A stretch of 64,000 bases of DNA, taken from contig NZ_JAAIWM010000008.1 in NCBI RefSeq assembly GCF_011008845.1, positions 81,512 to 145,511 on the forward strand, given 5' to 3'. Numbering within the stretch: position 1 is the stretch's first letter; every line of letters starts with the position of its first letter. Positions 16,044-25,589 of the stretch are shown here, in pieces. The notes beneath the pieces are model-generated. The model was not told where the DNA came from. It searched no databases and saw only the letters and a program-made list of their open reading frames with translations. The translations under genes were made by a program, and so were the position numbers. This stretch comes from Bacillus mesophilus. Lineage in GTDB: Bacteria > Bacillota > Bacilli > Bacillales > SA4.

Positions 16044-16991
16044 ATGAAAGAAATAGAGGTTACTATAGCTTCTGTTGTTACATTACGAGGAACTATGGCT
16101 ATACCAGATGGAGAAAATCAGAAACTGCCTGCAGTCATCATCATACCAGGCTCAGGTAAACTAGACCGGAATGGTAAAGTAAATAAGAAGATGGATCTCC
16201 AAGTGTATCGACAACTAGCCCATTTTATATCCAAGTTAGGTTTTATTACACTTCGGTATGACAAACGAGGTGTGGGAGAAAGTGAAGGGGATTTTTTTGA
16301 AACTGGAATGTGGGATTTAGTCAATGACGCTAAAGAGGGTATTAATTTTTTAAAGAAGTGCCCAGAAGTGGATGCTGAAAAGATTATTGTGCTAGGTCAT
16401 AGCGAAGGTGCAATGATTGCTACAGCAATTGCTGTAAGGGAGCCTATTGGGGGACTAATCTTATTATCTGGAGCAGTTGAAAGGTTAGAAGAAGCCTTAA
16501 TGCGACAACGTGAGCTTGTGACAAAGGATATACTAGCCGCAAAAGGATTTCTTGGCTGGTTGTTAAGATTGCTAGGAACTCATAAAAAAGTTGAAAAGCA
16601 GGCTCAAAAGTTCTTGGGTAAACTGATGGATTCAAAGGAAGATGTAATAAAGGTTCAGTTTCAAAAGATTAATGCTAAATGGTTCCGAGAGCACTTTGCT
16701 TATAATGTTCGTGAAGACCTTGGAAAGATAGATACACGTACTCTAGCTATTACTGGTGAGCGAGATATACAAGCTAACCCAGACGTCATTAGTAGGCTAT
16801 CAAACTATGTAAAAGGCGAATCGGACTACTATGTTATTCCAAATATGGGTCACTCATTAAAGATGCAAGAAGCAACTTCTACTATGTTTACAGTGAAGAA
16901 GGACCTTATTAAGGAATCAGGACAACCGTTACATCCAGAATTGGAAATAACGCTCCAGAAATGGCTTGAAAAGTATTATCTAGAGGGTTAG
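16044..16991 (+). CDS. Alpha/beta hydrolase
   Basis: 315 residues with a complete serine-hydrolase triad: nucleophile S120 in GHSEGA, acid D241 (GERDIQA) and H270 (NMGHSLK). The oxyanion region is PGSGKLDRNG at about 35-44. A helical lid is inserted at about 150-200. It is an esterase/dienelactone-hydrolase-like family member of unknown substrate. GGGGAGAG precedes the ATG. The adjacent ArsR-like gene probably regulates it. Confidence 0.87.
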   Translation: MKEIEVTIASVVTLRGTMAIPDGENQKLPAVIIIPGSGKLDRNGKVNKKMDLQVYRQLAHFISKLGFITLRYDKRGVGESEGDFFETGMWDLVNDAKEGINFLKKCPEVDAEKIIVLGHSEGAMIATAIAVREPIGGLILLSGAVERLEEALMRQRELVTKDILAAKGFLGWLLRLLGTHKKVEKQAQKFLGKLMDSKEDVIKVQFQKINAKWFREHFAYNVREDLGKIDTRTLAITGERDIQANPDVISRLSNYVKGESDYYVIPNMGHSLKMQEATSTMFTVKKDLIKESGQPLHPELEITLQKWLEKYYLEG

Positions 16992-17031
16992 AATTTATTA
17001 GTTAGAAAAATGTAAAATTTTGGGGTGTGAA

Positions 17032-18174
17032 ATGGAGAAAAATAGTTATGAACAAAAGAGGCGATATGATTTAGATTGGATTCGTGTTCTAGCAACATTA
17101 GTTGTTTTCCTTTACCACTGTTCGATGTTCTTTAATCCGTTTCCTTGGCATATCAAAAATAGTGAGCTGAATTCATCTTGGGTTTTAGTTTTTTCTCTAT
17201 TTGTAGGATCCTGGATCATGCCTATATTCTTTGTTATTTCAGGAATTAGTATGGTATACGCTCTTCGAAAGCGAAAACTACTTACCTTTATAAAGGAACG
17301 GTTTGTGCGGCTAGGAGTACCTCTTATAATGGGGGTATTACTTTTAACTCCACCTCAAATTTACATAGAGAGGATTGTTAACAACCAATTCAAAGGTGAC
17401 TTTCTAGGATTTTATCCTCACTTCTTTGATGGGGTTTATCTAGATTTCGGTGGCACTGGGAATTTTGCCTTCTTTGGTTTGCATTTATGGTACTTGCTTG
17501 TATTGTTACTTTTCTCCTTACTTTGTTTACCACTTTTTAAAAAGTTCCCTAGTTTTAAGAAGGTGGGAACCATCCATTTTCTAACTCCACCTCTATTACT
17601 ATTTTTAGCTGGAGTAGTGAATACACAAAAACTAGGTGGTTGGGATTTATTTATTTATTTACTTCTTTTTATATATGGATTCTATTTCTTTTCCAGTCCG
17701 ACATTCGTGTTGACAAATAAAAGACTAATAAAATACTCTATACTGGTCGCTGTTGCATCCACTTTGATATACATCGTATGGTTTATGAACCATTACCCAC
17801 AACATGGGTCTATTGAAAGTACGATTTTCTATGGAATTCGAACACTTAACTGTTGGTCTCTTTTACTAATCATATTCTATCTGGCTAACAAGTTTTTATC
17901 ACATAATAGCCATTTCTTACAATACGGAAGTGAAGCATCTATGCCTTTTTATGTGATTCATCAACCTGTTATCGTAATTGTTGGTTACTTCATACATGAT
18001 TTAAATTGGGCAATACCTGTTAAGCTACTCATTCTAATTGGAATTTCTTTTGCCTTCAATATACTAATCTATCATTTTGTGATTCGTCACCTATCTGTCA
18101 CCCGGATTATATTTGGTTTAAAATCAAAAGAAACAAAACAAGTGGGAGATACGGAGAAATTGTCTATTAGGTAA
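17032..18174 (+). CDS. Acyltransferase 3-family integral membrane protein
   Basis: Start set at ATG 17032 because GGGGTG lies just upstream; the frame also opens at a TTG at 17020. About 380 residues with ten or so membrane segments. RRYDLDWIRVLATLVVFLYH is the typical N-terminus of acyltransferase-3 proteins (OafA/OatA type), with the conserved arginine and histidine; IMPIFFVISGISM follows. Such enzymes O-acylate envelope glycans or sugars. It is 40 bp after the hydrolase and probably in the same transcript. Confidence 0.85.
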   Translation: MEKNSYEQKRRYDLDWIRVLATLVVFLYHCSMFFNPFPWHIKNSELNSSWVLVFSLFVGSWIMPIFFVISGISMVYALRKRKLLTFIKERFVRLGVPLIMGVLLLTPPQIYIERIVNNQFKGDFLGFYPHFFDGVYLDFGGTGNFAFFGLHLWYLLVLLLFSLLCLPLFKKFPSFKKVGTIHFLTPPLLLFLAGVVNTQKLGGWDLFIYLLLFIYGFYFFSSPTFVLTNKRLIKYSILVAVASTLIYIVWFMNHYPQHGSIESTIFYGIRTLNCWSLLLIIFYLANKFLSHNSHFLQYGSEASMPFYVIHQPVIVIVGYFIHDLNWAIPVKLLILIGISFAFNILIYHFVIRHLSVTRIIFGLKSKETKQVGDTEKLSIR

Positions 18175-18287
18175 TATATAAAACAAGCTTGAATAAATTG
18201 AGGTAATACGCTTTTTAAGAAATCATGTTTTTATGTTACAGTTGAATTGCTCAAATTGGTATGTTAAGAAAGGAAGAAACATTCATT

Positions 18288-18986
18288 ATGAAAACAATCG
18301 GCTTAATAGGCGGAATGAGCTGGGAATCTTCAGTAGGATATTATCGTGTGATTAATGAAGAGGTTAAAAGAAGGCTAGGAGGATTACATTCAGCAACATG
18401 TATTCTTTTTAGTGTTGATTTTGAAGAGATTGAACGTTATCAAGCAGAAGGTGATTGGGTAAGTGCTGGTAATAAGCTTGCTGAAGTGGCACAGTCATTA
18501 GAAAAGGCAGGAGCAGAGTTCATTATTATTTGTACAAATACGATGCATAAAGTAATTCATTTTATAGAAGAAAAAATAACGATCCCAATTTTACATATTG
18601 CAGATGCTACAGCTAAAGAAATTCATAAGTCTAAGATTCAAAAAGTTGGTTTACTTGGCACAAAGTATACAATGGAACAGGATTTTTACAAATCACGTCT
18701 CGAATCTAATAATCTTGCTGTTATGGTACCAACAGAAGCGGATCGCGTCCGTTTAAATAACATCATCTTTAACGAATTATGTCTAGGTAAAATAGAGCAA
18801 GATTCTAGGGAGTTTCTTAAGAAAGTTATTGATAGTTTAGTTGATAGAGGAGCAGAAGGAATCATCCTAGGTTGTACGGAAATTGGCTTACTCATTATGG
18901 CTGAAGATGTAAACGTCCCATTATATGATACAGCTCTTATTCATGCGGTGGAGGCAGTCCACTTCTCATTAGGAATTGATGAGTAA
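18288..18986 (+). CDS. Aspartate/glutamate racemase family protein
   Basis: Start at ATG 18288, preceded by AAGGAAGAA; the frame could also begin at ATG 18261. The 232 residues begin MKTIGLIGGMSWES, the hallmark of aspartate racemases, and the two catalytic cysteines are C82 (ICTNTMHK) and C196 (LGCTEIG). It interconverts L- and D-aspartate (or glutamate) without a cofactor, probably for cell-wall or D-amino acid metabolism. It stands alone, 40 bp before uppP. Confidence 0.88.
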   Translation: MKTIGLIGGMSWESSVGYYRVINEEVKRRLGGLHSATCILFSVDFEEIERYQAEGDWVSAGNKLAEVAQSLEKAGAEFIIICTNTMHKVIHFIEEKITIPILHIADATAKEIHKSKIQKVGLLGTKYTMEQDFYKSRLESNNLAVMVPTEADRVRLNNIIFNELCLGKIEQDSREFLKKVIDSLVDRGAEGIILGCTEIGLLIMAEDVNVPLYDTALIHAVEAVHFSLGIDE

Positions 18987-19026
18987 TTTTAAAATAGACA
19001 AAATGTAAGGAAAATAGGAGGAATCA

Positions 19027-19833
19027 ATGGAAGAGTTAATGATCATACTTAAGTACGCCTTTCTAGGTGCGCTACAAGGTTTTACAGAACCCATACCAAT
19101 CTCATCGAGTGGTCATCTGGTTTTAGCCCAAGAATATTTTGGACTGAGTGTATCTGAGAATGATTTCAGTTTTGAGGTTTTGATGAATTTTGCATCATTA
19201 CTTGCAGTCTTACTTATTTACCGAAATGATCTAACAAGATTAACAGAAAACGGTTTGAAATATATGACCAAAAGAGACTCAGCCTATAAAACTGATTTTA
19301 TGTTCATTGTTTATCTCATAGTTGGTACAATACCAGCTGGTGTAATTGGATTATTGCTTGAAGATCAAATTTCCGCATCATTTAGGGGAATTGCTCCGAT
19401 TGGTGGTGCTCTAATAGTGACTGGTCTAGCACTATGGTTAATTAGAAATTTAAAAGGCCGAAAGAGTGATCGTAACCTTACTTTAAAAGATGCGCTAATC
19501 GTTGGGTTTGCTCAAGCTGTAGCGTTAATACCAGGAATAAGCAGGTCAGGAGCAACGATCGTTGCAGCCATGGGAATCGGAATGAAAAGGGAAACAGCCT
19601 TGAGATTTTCATTTTTATTATATATTCCTGTGAGTTTAGGAACCATCGTGCTAAAAATAAACGACATGAATGTTGGGGACATGCTGATTCCTTATTTAAT
19701 TGCCTTTATTTTTTCATTTGTATTATCATATTTCTCCCTTAAATGGTTTATGGGCCTAATGGAGCGTGGCAATTTAAAATACTTTGCGTATTATTGTTTT
19801 GTAGTAGGTTCTTTCATCTTAATTACTACGTAA
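19027..19833 (+). CDS. uppP: Undecaprenyl-diphosphatase UppP (BacA)
   Basis: 268 residues with eight membrane segments. The two signature stretches are complete: [15 protein letters not shown] near the N-terminus and [19 protein letters not shown] in the middle. It dephosphorylates undecaprenyl diphosphate in the membrane to recycle the cell-wall lipid carrier, and overexpression gives bacitracin resistance. TAGGAGGAA lies 5-6 bp before the ATG. The length is normal for the family. Confidence 0.95.
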   Translation: MEELMIILKYAFLGALQGFTEPIPISSSGHLVLAQEYFGLSVSENDFSFEVLMNFASLLAVLLIYRNDLTRLTENGLKYMTKRDSAYKTDFMFIVYLIVGTIPAGVIGLLLEDQISASFRGIAPIGGALIVTGLALWLIRNLKGRKSDRNLTLKDALIVGFAQAVALIPGISRSGATIVAAMGIGMKRETALRFSFLLYIPVSLGTIVLKINDMNVGDMLIPYLIAFIFSFVLSYFSLKWFMGLMERGNLKYFAYYCFVVGSFILITT

Positions 19834-19920
19834 ATGTAGCTAAAGTTTATGAGGGGTTGTCGTTAAGGCAATCCCATTATATTTAGTGAGACTCATTAGA
19901 GCAAAGGAGTGGTTTGAAAA

Positions 19921-20580
19921 TTGATTATTAACAAAAAATATTTGTATCTATTTTTTGTTTTATTTATTTCTTCTATGGTTTTAAACTTTCCCTTTCCACA
20001 CGGGAATCCACTAGGTCAAACAGCAAGTTCAATCTTAAATATACCGATTAAAACTTCAAATGGATTACATTATGTAGGCATTACTGCATTACTACTGCTA
20101 ATAGTAAGCCTCTTTTTTCTTGTTAAAGCACTAAAGAAATATAAAGCAAGGGTCACCCTTATTGCCATTGCAGTTGCTATATTCGCACCACTGTTACTGG
20201 TTGATCTATTTCAAAAGACATTTGCAACTGGTATTTATGCTATTTCGTATGAGCGTGAGGAGAGTGTATGCAATTTTGAAATGGTTAATGGAAAGACATT
20301 GCATGGACTCTGCGAGCTTACTCTTCAAAATAACAGCGAGGATCAAGTTGGATTTTCGATTGACTTTTATGAAGAGTACCTTTTTGAAGATAACCTACCA
20401 ATGGTATATCTTATGAATAATAGCGCGCCTTATGTAGTTTCGTTAAATGGAAAAGAAAAAAAACGGTTGAAGCTGGAGACTACTATTGCTGTGTCAAATA
20501 TGAGTATTCTCATACAAAGTGGCGAATCTAGGTTTGTTAATATAATCATTAGGTCAGGTGATAAGACTAGAAGATTATAA
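19921..20580 (+). CDS. Membrane protein with extracytoplasmic C-terminal domain, unknown
   Basis: Translation probably starts at TTG 19921, 9 bp after AAGGAGTGG. The 219 residues have three hydrophobic segments (about 6-22, 45-66 and 76-97) and then a beta-rich domain (about 110-219) with two cysteines (CNFEMVNGKTLHGLC) that could form a disulfide outside the cell. No family is recognised. It follows uppP by 87 bp in the same direction. Confidence 0.65.
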   Translation: MIINKKYLYLFFVLFISSMVLNFPFPHGNPLGQTASSILNIPIKTSNGLHYVGITALLLLIVSLFFLVKALKKYKARVTLIAIAVAIFAPLLLVDLFQKTFATGIYAISYEREESVCNFEMVNGKTLHGLCELTLQNNSEDQVGFSIDFYEEYLFEDNLPMVYLMNNSAPYVVSLNGKEKKRLKLETTIAVSNMSILIQSGESRFVNIIIRSGDKTRRL

Positions 20581-20644
20581 GAGGTTGAAGCATAATCAAA
20601 CCTTTGTGTGATCATGCTTCTGTGTAAAACAAAGATATATTAAA

Positions 20645-21433
20645 TTAAATTGAATATAGTCCGCCATTAATTTCTACGAATTGATCGGAATCTAGTCCTG
20701 CTATTTTACATATGAATGGCTTTTCACCTTTATCTTCAATAAAATTTATTAACTCCTGTGTATTAGGCTCGTAAAATCTTAAACTAAAGTCCTGTAGAAC
20801 TAACTCAAAATAAGAACCTACTTTATCCTTTTCTGATTGGATGGGAATAGGTAAGTCTAATAGTGAAGCATACCTCTGTACAACAGATACTGAATCTTTT
20901 ACAGCTAGTCCAATATAGGAAATAGATGAGGCCTTGTTAGAGTGAACCATCAAATTCCTCATTTCTTTAGTACGGTCTTGATCACCTTTTCCCCATTGAA
21001 TAAAAAACGGTGAACGAAGAGACTGTTCTTCTTCATCTTCAATGAAAAGCATTGCCCAGCTAAGAGTTGTTCCGTCCTCTTTTTTACGACTTCCTTCAAC
21101 TGGACCCACCGTTTGTAATCCCTTTTTCTGTAGAGATAGTTTCAATGAGTCAATGTCATCTGTTCGGAAAGCGAGCTGTGAGAATCCTTCAGTAGGAAAA
21201 TCTTTTAAAATTTGTTGAATCAAAATACTATCAGAAGATTCCGCAATGCTATGATCTGTAAAACCAATCCATTCAATGTAGCGAAGCTCCTGAAAGTAAC
21301 AGAGTGAATTATATGTACCCCAATTTGGATGATTTCCACCCTTTATGGCATGAAACCCAAGTTTCAGAAATTCCTCTCTAGCTGCATTTGGTTCTTTTGT
21401 GAAATGAACAAGATGATCAAAAACAATTGACAT
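20645..21433 (-). CDS. VOC (glyoxalase/dioxygenase fold) family protein
   Basis: ATG 21433 is chosen because AAAGGAGTG is ideally placed; the frame extends three codons further upstream. The 262 residues begin FDHLVHF and contain a second module with SISYIGLAVKDS, the paired beta-alpha-beta modules of the vicinal-oxygen-chelate fold. Residues GGNHPNWGTYNSLCYF are shared by the Glyoxalase-like_dom subgroup found in Bacilli. Function unknown. Confidence 0.75.
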   Translation of the reverse strand: MSIVFDHLVHFTKEPNAAREEFLKLGFHAIKGGNHPNWGTYNSLCYFQELRYIEWIGFTDHSIAESSDSILIQQILKDFPTEGFSQLAFRTDDIDSLKLSLQKKGLQTVGPVEGSRKKEDGTTLSWAMLFIEDEEEQSLRSPFFIQWGKGDQDRTKEMRNLMVHSNKASSISYIGLAVKDSVSVVQRYASLLDLPIPIQSEKDKVGSYFELVLQDFSLRFYEPNTQELINFIEDKGEKPFICKIAGLDSDQFVEINGGLYSI

Positions 21434-21536
21434 GATAATCACTCCTTTTAAACAAAATTTTGTTACAGATTGTTAAAATAGTCAAACAATTAGATAGAAG
21501 ATGGTAAACTAGAAGAAAATTGAAAAGGTGTTGAGT

Positions 21537-22658
21537 ATGAATATTATTGTTGCACCAGATTCCTTTAAAGGGAGCTTAACATCCTTAGAAGCAGGGTCAG
21601 CTATTAAAAAAGGCGTCTTAAGTGAAATCCCTCAGGCAAATATCGAAGTGATACCAATGGCTGATGGAGGGGAAGGGACCCTCAGTACCCTTTTATTTGC
21701 AACAAAGGGTAGTCGCTTCAAAGTAGATGTGATGGGTCCGCTTGGTAAAAGAGTTGAAACTCAGTATGGAGTTTTAGGGAATGGTGACACAGTTGTCATA
21801 GAAATGGCTTTGATATCGGGTCTACCTATGGTACCTGAGGGTCAACGCAACCCTTTGTATACAACAACATTCGGAATTGGAGAAGTCATTCTAGAAGCAA
21901 TCAATTCTGGATATCGAAAATTTATTATTGGATTAGGAGGAAGCGCAACTAACGATGGAGGTTTAGGTATGCTACAAGCACTCGGTGTAACATTCCTTAA
22001 CGATTATGGTCATAGCGTGAGACCTTTTGGAGAATCCGTATCAGAGGTCACAATCGTCGACTACTCAACTTTAGATTCTAGAGTGAAAGAATGTAGCTTT
22101 CAAATTGCAAGTGATGTAGAAAATCCTCTTTGTGGACCAAACGGAGCATCAGCGGTTTTTGGCCCTCAAAAAGGTGCTGACCAAGAAATCGTTCAGTTTT
22201 TAGATAAAGCTCTTTCAAAGTTTGCTAGCTTAGTAGAAAAAGAGATTAAGACTAGCTTTGCAGAAGTTGAGGGAGCAGGAGCTGCAGGTGGGCTCGGGTT
22301 TGCCTTTCTAACAATTGGTGGAGAAATTGTCTCTGGAGCCAAGTTAATAGGGGAGGCAACAGGCTTAAAAGATAAAATCTTGAAGTCTGATTTAGTGATA
22401 ACAGGAGAGGGGCAGAGTGATTTTCAAACCCTTTTCGGAAAGGTACCGGGTTACATCGGAAAGCTAGCATTTGAACAAAATGTAAACGCTGTTTTGATTT
22501 CCGGTAGCTTAGGAAAAGGCTATGAGAAATTATACGATTATTTCCTAAGCTGTGATTCAATTTCTACAGGGCCAATGTCTCTACAAGAAAGTATGCTAAA
22601 TGCAGAAGAGCTTTTATATAAAAAGGCAAAAAATCTTGCTAGATTACTGGCAAGATAA
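21537..22658 (+). CDS. Glycerate kinase (GarK/GlxK family)
   Basis: ATG 21537 follows AAAAGGTG; the frame opens 3 codons earlier at a GTG. About 373 residues. IIVAPDSFKGSL is the N-terminal signature of class I glycerate kinases, followed by PMADGGEGT, GLGGSATNDGG (nucleotide/acceptor loop) and TGEGQSDFQT. It phosphorylates D-glycerate with ATP. It is monocistronic, with a strong terminator at 22724. The length is normal. Confidence 0.92.
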   Translation: MNIIVAPDSFKGSLTSLEAGSAIKKGVLSEIPQANIEVIPMADGGEGTLSTLLFATKGSRFKVDVMGPLGKRVETQYGVLGNGDTVVIEMALISGLPMVPEGQRNPLYTTTFGIGEVILEAINSGYRKFIIGLGGSATNDGGLGMLQALGVTFLNDYGHSVRPFGESVSEVTIVDYSTLDSRVKECSFQIASDVENPLCGPNGASAVFGPQKGADQEIVQFLDKALSKFASLVEKEIKTSFAEVEGAGAAGGLGFAFLTIGGEIVSGAKLIGEATGLKDKILKSDLVITGEGQSDFQTLFGKVPGYIGKLAFEQNVNAVLISGSLGKGYEKLYDYFLSCDSISTGPMSLQESMLNAEELLYKKAKNLARLLAR

Positions 22659-22723
22659 GGGCTGCCAATAAGGCACAACTATGGCTGCCTAAGTATAAAA
22701 TGGTAGTTTTGTATAAGTGAAAA

Positions 22724-22748
22724 CTCCCTTCGTTGAAGGGAGCTTTTT
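22724..22748. terminator. Terminator between glycerate kinase and pseudouridine synthase
   Basis: CTCCCTTC-GTT-GAAGGGAG followed by CTTTTT. The end overlaps the stop codon of the convergent gene. Confidence 0.88.
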
Positions 22749-23460
22749 ACATAGTATCTCGATTCGGTTCGTAATTCGTATCTTTAAATAGTTGATTTAA
22801 TTCTTCAGTAGTGAGATCTCTCCATTTACCAATCGGAAGTTTGCCTAAATGGATATTCATGATTCTAGTTCTTTGTAGTTTTTTTACATTAAAATCAAAC
22901 GCAGCACACATCCTGCGGATTTGACGATTTAACCCTTGAGTTAAAATAATCCTAAAAACATATTTAGATTCTTGATACACCTTACAAGGTAGGGTTTTCG
23001 TATCTAGTATTTCTACACCCTGTGCCATACCATTTAGGAATTTTTGAGTGATGGGCTTATCCACTGTAACAATATACTCTTTTTCATGTTTCCCTTCGGC
23101 ACGTAATATTTTATTAACGATATCACCATCATTTGTCATTAAAATCAAACCATCCGAGTCTTTATCGAGTCTCCCAATCGGGAATATACGGAGGGGATGA
23201 TTCACATAATCAACGATATTTCCTTTTATATGTCTTTCTGTTGTAGAAGTAATTCCAACAGGTTTGTTTAATGCAATATAGACTAGCTTCGGTTTACTTT
23301 TTATAGGCTTATTATCTACTCGAACCTCGTCACCTTCTCCTACTTGACTACCAGGCTCAGCAAGCTTCCCATTAATTGTTACTCGCTTATCGGCAACCCA
23401 TTTATCTGCTTCACGTCTTGAACATATACCAGTTTCACTTATGTATTTATTAATTCTCAT
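22747..23460 (-). CDS. rRNA pseudouridine synthase, RluF/RsuA-type
   Basis: The true start is ATG 23460 (RBS AAGGTGGG); the frame extends 47 codons upstream without family similarity. The 237 residues have an N-terminal S4 RNA-binding domain ([21 protein letters not shown]) and a catalytic domain with [18 protein letters not shown], where the aspartate of GRLD is the nucleophile. The [13 protein letters not shown] motif places it in the RluF/YjbC branch (23S rRNA U2604-like). The exact target is an inference. Confidence 0.88.
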   Translation of the reverse strand: MRINKYISETGICSRREADKWVADKRVTINGKLAEPGSQVGEGDEVRVDNKPIKSKPKLVYIALNKPVGITSTTERHIKGNIVDYVNHPLRIFPIGRLDKDSDGLILMTNDGDIVNKILRAEGKHEKEYIVTVDKPITQKFLNGMAQGVEILDTKTLPCKVYQESKYVFRIILTQGLNRQIRRMCAAFDFNVKKLQRTRIMNIHLGKLPIGKWRDLTTEELNQLFKDTNYEPNRDTM

Positions 23461-23613
23461 GCTTAACCCACCTTGATCTATCTTTTCTATATCAAAGTAT
23501 ACCGTAAATTTATCGGAAAACATAACAGCATTGATTAGATTTCTTTTACTGAGTAATGAAATAAGTCTGTGTGATAAAATGAAAAAATAGTAAGAAAACA
23601 AGGAGCGAGCAGG

Positions 23614-23985
23614 ATGAAAGATATACAGCAGTTTTTAATGAACTTCCAAAAAGAGATGAATTGGGAAATCTCAGATGAGAATTATTCGGAAACAAGGGCT
23701 TCATTATTAAATAATTATATGCTTCTAACTACAGAGGTTAGCGAAATCGCTGAGGAATTTAGAGCGATGTTTAATGTAGTGTATAAGGATGAAGGGGAGC
23801 AGGGAGAAGACATTGCTTTTCAACTTGCAAAGGAAATGTATAAAGAAAATATAGGTAAAGAAATAGTAGATTGTATTGCATATCTCGTTAAGTTTGCAAA
23901 TTACTTTGAGGTTGATATTGAGGAAACGTTGTATGAGAAGATGGAGGAGGTTAGGAATCGGGTAAATAAGGATCAACTGATTTAG
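23614..23985 (+). CDS. MazG-like nucleotide pyrophosphohydrolase-domain protein
   Basis: 123 residues, all helical. [15 protein letters not shown] and [19 protein letters not shown] supply the E-x-x-E ... E-x-x-D metal-binding pattern of the MazG/dUTPase all-alpha NTP pyrophosphohydrolase superfamily. It probably hydrolyses non-canonical NTPs to NMP and PPi. ACAAGGAGCGAG precedes the ATG. It shares a terminator with the convergent secreted hydrolase. Confidence 0.8.
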   Translation: MKDIQQFLMNFQKEMNWEISDENYSETRASLLNNYMLLTTEVSEIAEEFRAMFNVVYKDEGEQGEDIAFQLAKEMYKENIGKEIVDCIAYLVKFANYFEVDIEETLYEKMEEVRNRVNKDQLI

Positions 23986-24002
23986 TTTCAAAATATAAAT
24001 AA

Positions 24003-24029
24003 ACCAAAGGGGTTAATAACCCCTTTGGT
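24003..24029. terminator. Bidirectional terminator
   Basis: 12-bp perfect stem ACCAAAGGGGTT / AACCCCTTTGGT with a 3-nt loop between convergent genes. T-runs are weak on both sides. Confidence 0.75.
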
Positions 24030-24039
24030 ACAGTATTAA

Positions 24040-25377
24040 CTACTTATCTTTGAGAGGATCATAACCTCTTAATTCACTAGTGAATTTTGTACCAAACGTA
24101 TTGTCTGCTACATTGGCTGGATCTAATACATCATCTCCATCTGGTATTACCCCTTCTTCAACCCACAAAACTAGATCATCAAATGCCTCTGTTTGTTCTT
24201 CAGCTGTAAAACCACAATGCTTAACATCACGGATAACTCTTGTAACAAGTAGGTCTTCGTTTCCTTGTGCTATCGCACGCTTTACATGCAATTGTTGCAT
24301 ATGGAAGGGCACAAATAGATCACCTATGTTATGAAGAGAAATCATAGGCATGCTGTGTGTTCCTTGTACTTTGGGTATTCCTGTTAACCCTTTTTGTTTA
24401 GAAGAAGGGTGAGCTTCAATTCGAAGTGTAGATTCATTTAAATTTTCTTCTTCTTTTGATAAGGTGTTCATATCTTCATCGAATTGATATACAGAATCGG
24501 TAGTGTTTACAACATTTTTTGGAGCAACAATATAACTTGGATCTACTGGCATTTGCTCAAATAAAAAATCTTTGTAAGCTCCCCAAGCAAAATCGTATAA
24601 TGGACGTTCTCCACCTGTTAGGTTCATAGTAACCTTTTTTAAAACTAATCCATCCGGAGTCAAGCTAGATGCGGGGAGTAATTTACCGATCCCTAGTTTT
24701 TCTTTGATTTTAGGTACCGTTTCATTAAAGTACTTAACATCTGCAATAAACACCTGATTTTCCTTCTTAATACCACCCAACGCTTGTGCAACAAAGCCGA
24801 AATCTGTGAAATAGTCAAAGAGCTCAGTATCACCAGTAACTCCGCACATAGGCAACGCACCTGCGTAAGCGCTTCCATATTGTTCCGCGGCAACAGCTGT
24901 AATATGACCACCCATTGATTGACCAGTGATATAGGTCTTATTTGGCTTACCAATTTTACCGTTAAACAAACTACCAAGTGCATGAGTATCCTTCACACCT
25001 TGAGCAACATCATATCCGTTTGTACTGTAACTAGAAGCCGCCCAAGCAAAACCTTTTTTTATAAAGTGCTCCCGAATAGTAGGAACGTCAACAGTAAGCT
25101 CCAGTCCGGTACCACGATATCCATGCGCCCATAGAACAAGCTCTCCATTCCAGTCCTTAGGTACCTCAATTCTGTATCCCGCACCGTTATGTACTCCCCA
25201 GTACCTTTCCGTTTCATAGCCTTCTAATGCTTTAAACGGAAGGGATAACTCATTCACATAGTAAGGAGTAGTTGCCTGTGTCCCTTTATTCGTATTGCTT
25301 GGAGCAGCACCAGCCACACCGGTGGACAATAACAAAGTTGCACTCAGTGTTACAGCCATCATAGTTTTCTTTAACAT
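24040..25377 (-). CDS. Secreted alpha/beta hydrolase
   Basis: 445 residues with a classic signal peptide (MLKKTMMAVTLSATLLLSTG then VAGAAPS, cleavage probably after AGA). The catalytic serine is in GQSMGGH (about 155), the acid is probably D in HNIGDLFVP and the histidine is in VKHCGFTAEE. HGYRGTG is the oxyanion region. It is an exported esterase or peptidase-like hydrolase of unknown substrate. AAGGAGATGG lies before the ATG. No metal or wall-binding domain is seen. Confidence 0.85.
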   Translation of the reverse strand: MLKKTMMAVTLSATLLLSTGVAGAAPSNTNKGTQATTPYYVNELSLPFKALEGYETERYWGVHNGAGYRIEVPKDWNGELVLWAHGYRGTGLELTVDVPTIREHFIKKGFAWAASSYSTNGYDVAQGVKDTHALGSLFNGKIGKPNKTYITGQSMGGHITAVAAEQYGSAYAGALPMCGVTGDTELFDYFTDFGFVAQALGGIKKENQVFIADVKYFNETVPKIKEKLGIGKLLPASSLTPDGLVLKKVTMNLTGGERPLYDFAWGAYKDFLFEQMPVDPSYIVAPKNVVNTTDSVYQFDEDMNTLSKEEENLNESTLRIEAHPSSKQKGLTGIPKVQGTHSMPMISLHNIGDLFVPFHMQQLHVKRAIAQGNEDLLVTRVIRDVKHCGFTAEEQTEAFDDLVLWVEEGVIPDGDDVLDPANVADNTFGTKFTSELRGYDPLKDK

Positions 25378-25520
25378 ATTCCATCTCCTTTCGTCTTATA
25401 GTACACTTTAATCGTCTGTTATTCAGAAAATTTAGTCAACTTATATCATGACAAAAAAACTAACATTTACTGACAGAGGGTAGTACTTTTTGTCTGAATT
25501 TAGAATATTCATACTATTGA

Positions 25521-25550
25521 TTGACCAACCCTTTTGTAAGCGCTTATAAT
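25521..25550 (+). promoter_or_regulatory. SigA-like promoter with overlapping cre-like site
   Basis: TTGACC (-35) and TATAAT (-10, 25545-25550) are 18 bp apart. TGTAAGCGCTTATA at 25535-25548 matches the CcpA cre consensus with one mismatch and overlaps the -10, so catabolite repression of the following oxidase gene is likely. Confidence 0.65.
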
Positions 25551-25589
25551 TTAAGATGGTATAAATTTACATAGGAAGAAGGGGAGAAG

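Noticed and set aside
23461..23601. N-terminal extension of the pseudouridine synthase
   Set aside because: The extra 47 residues are not family-like. AAGGTGGG and ATG 23460 give the normal S4-domain start.
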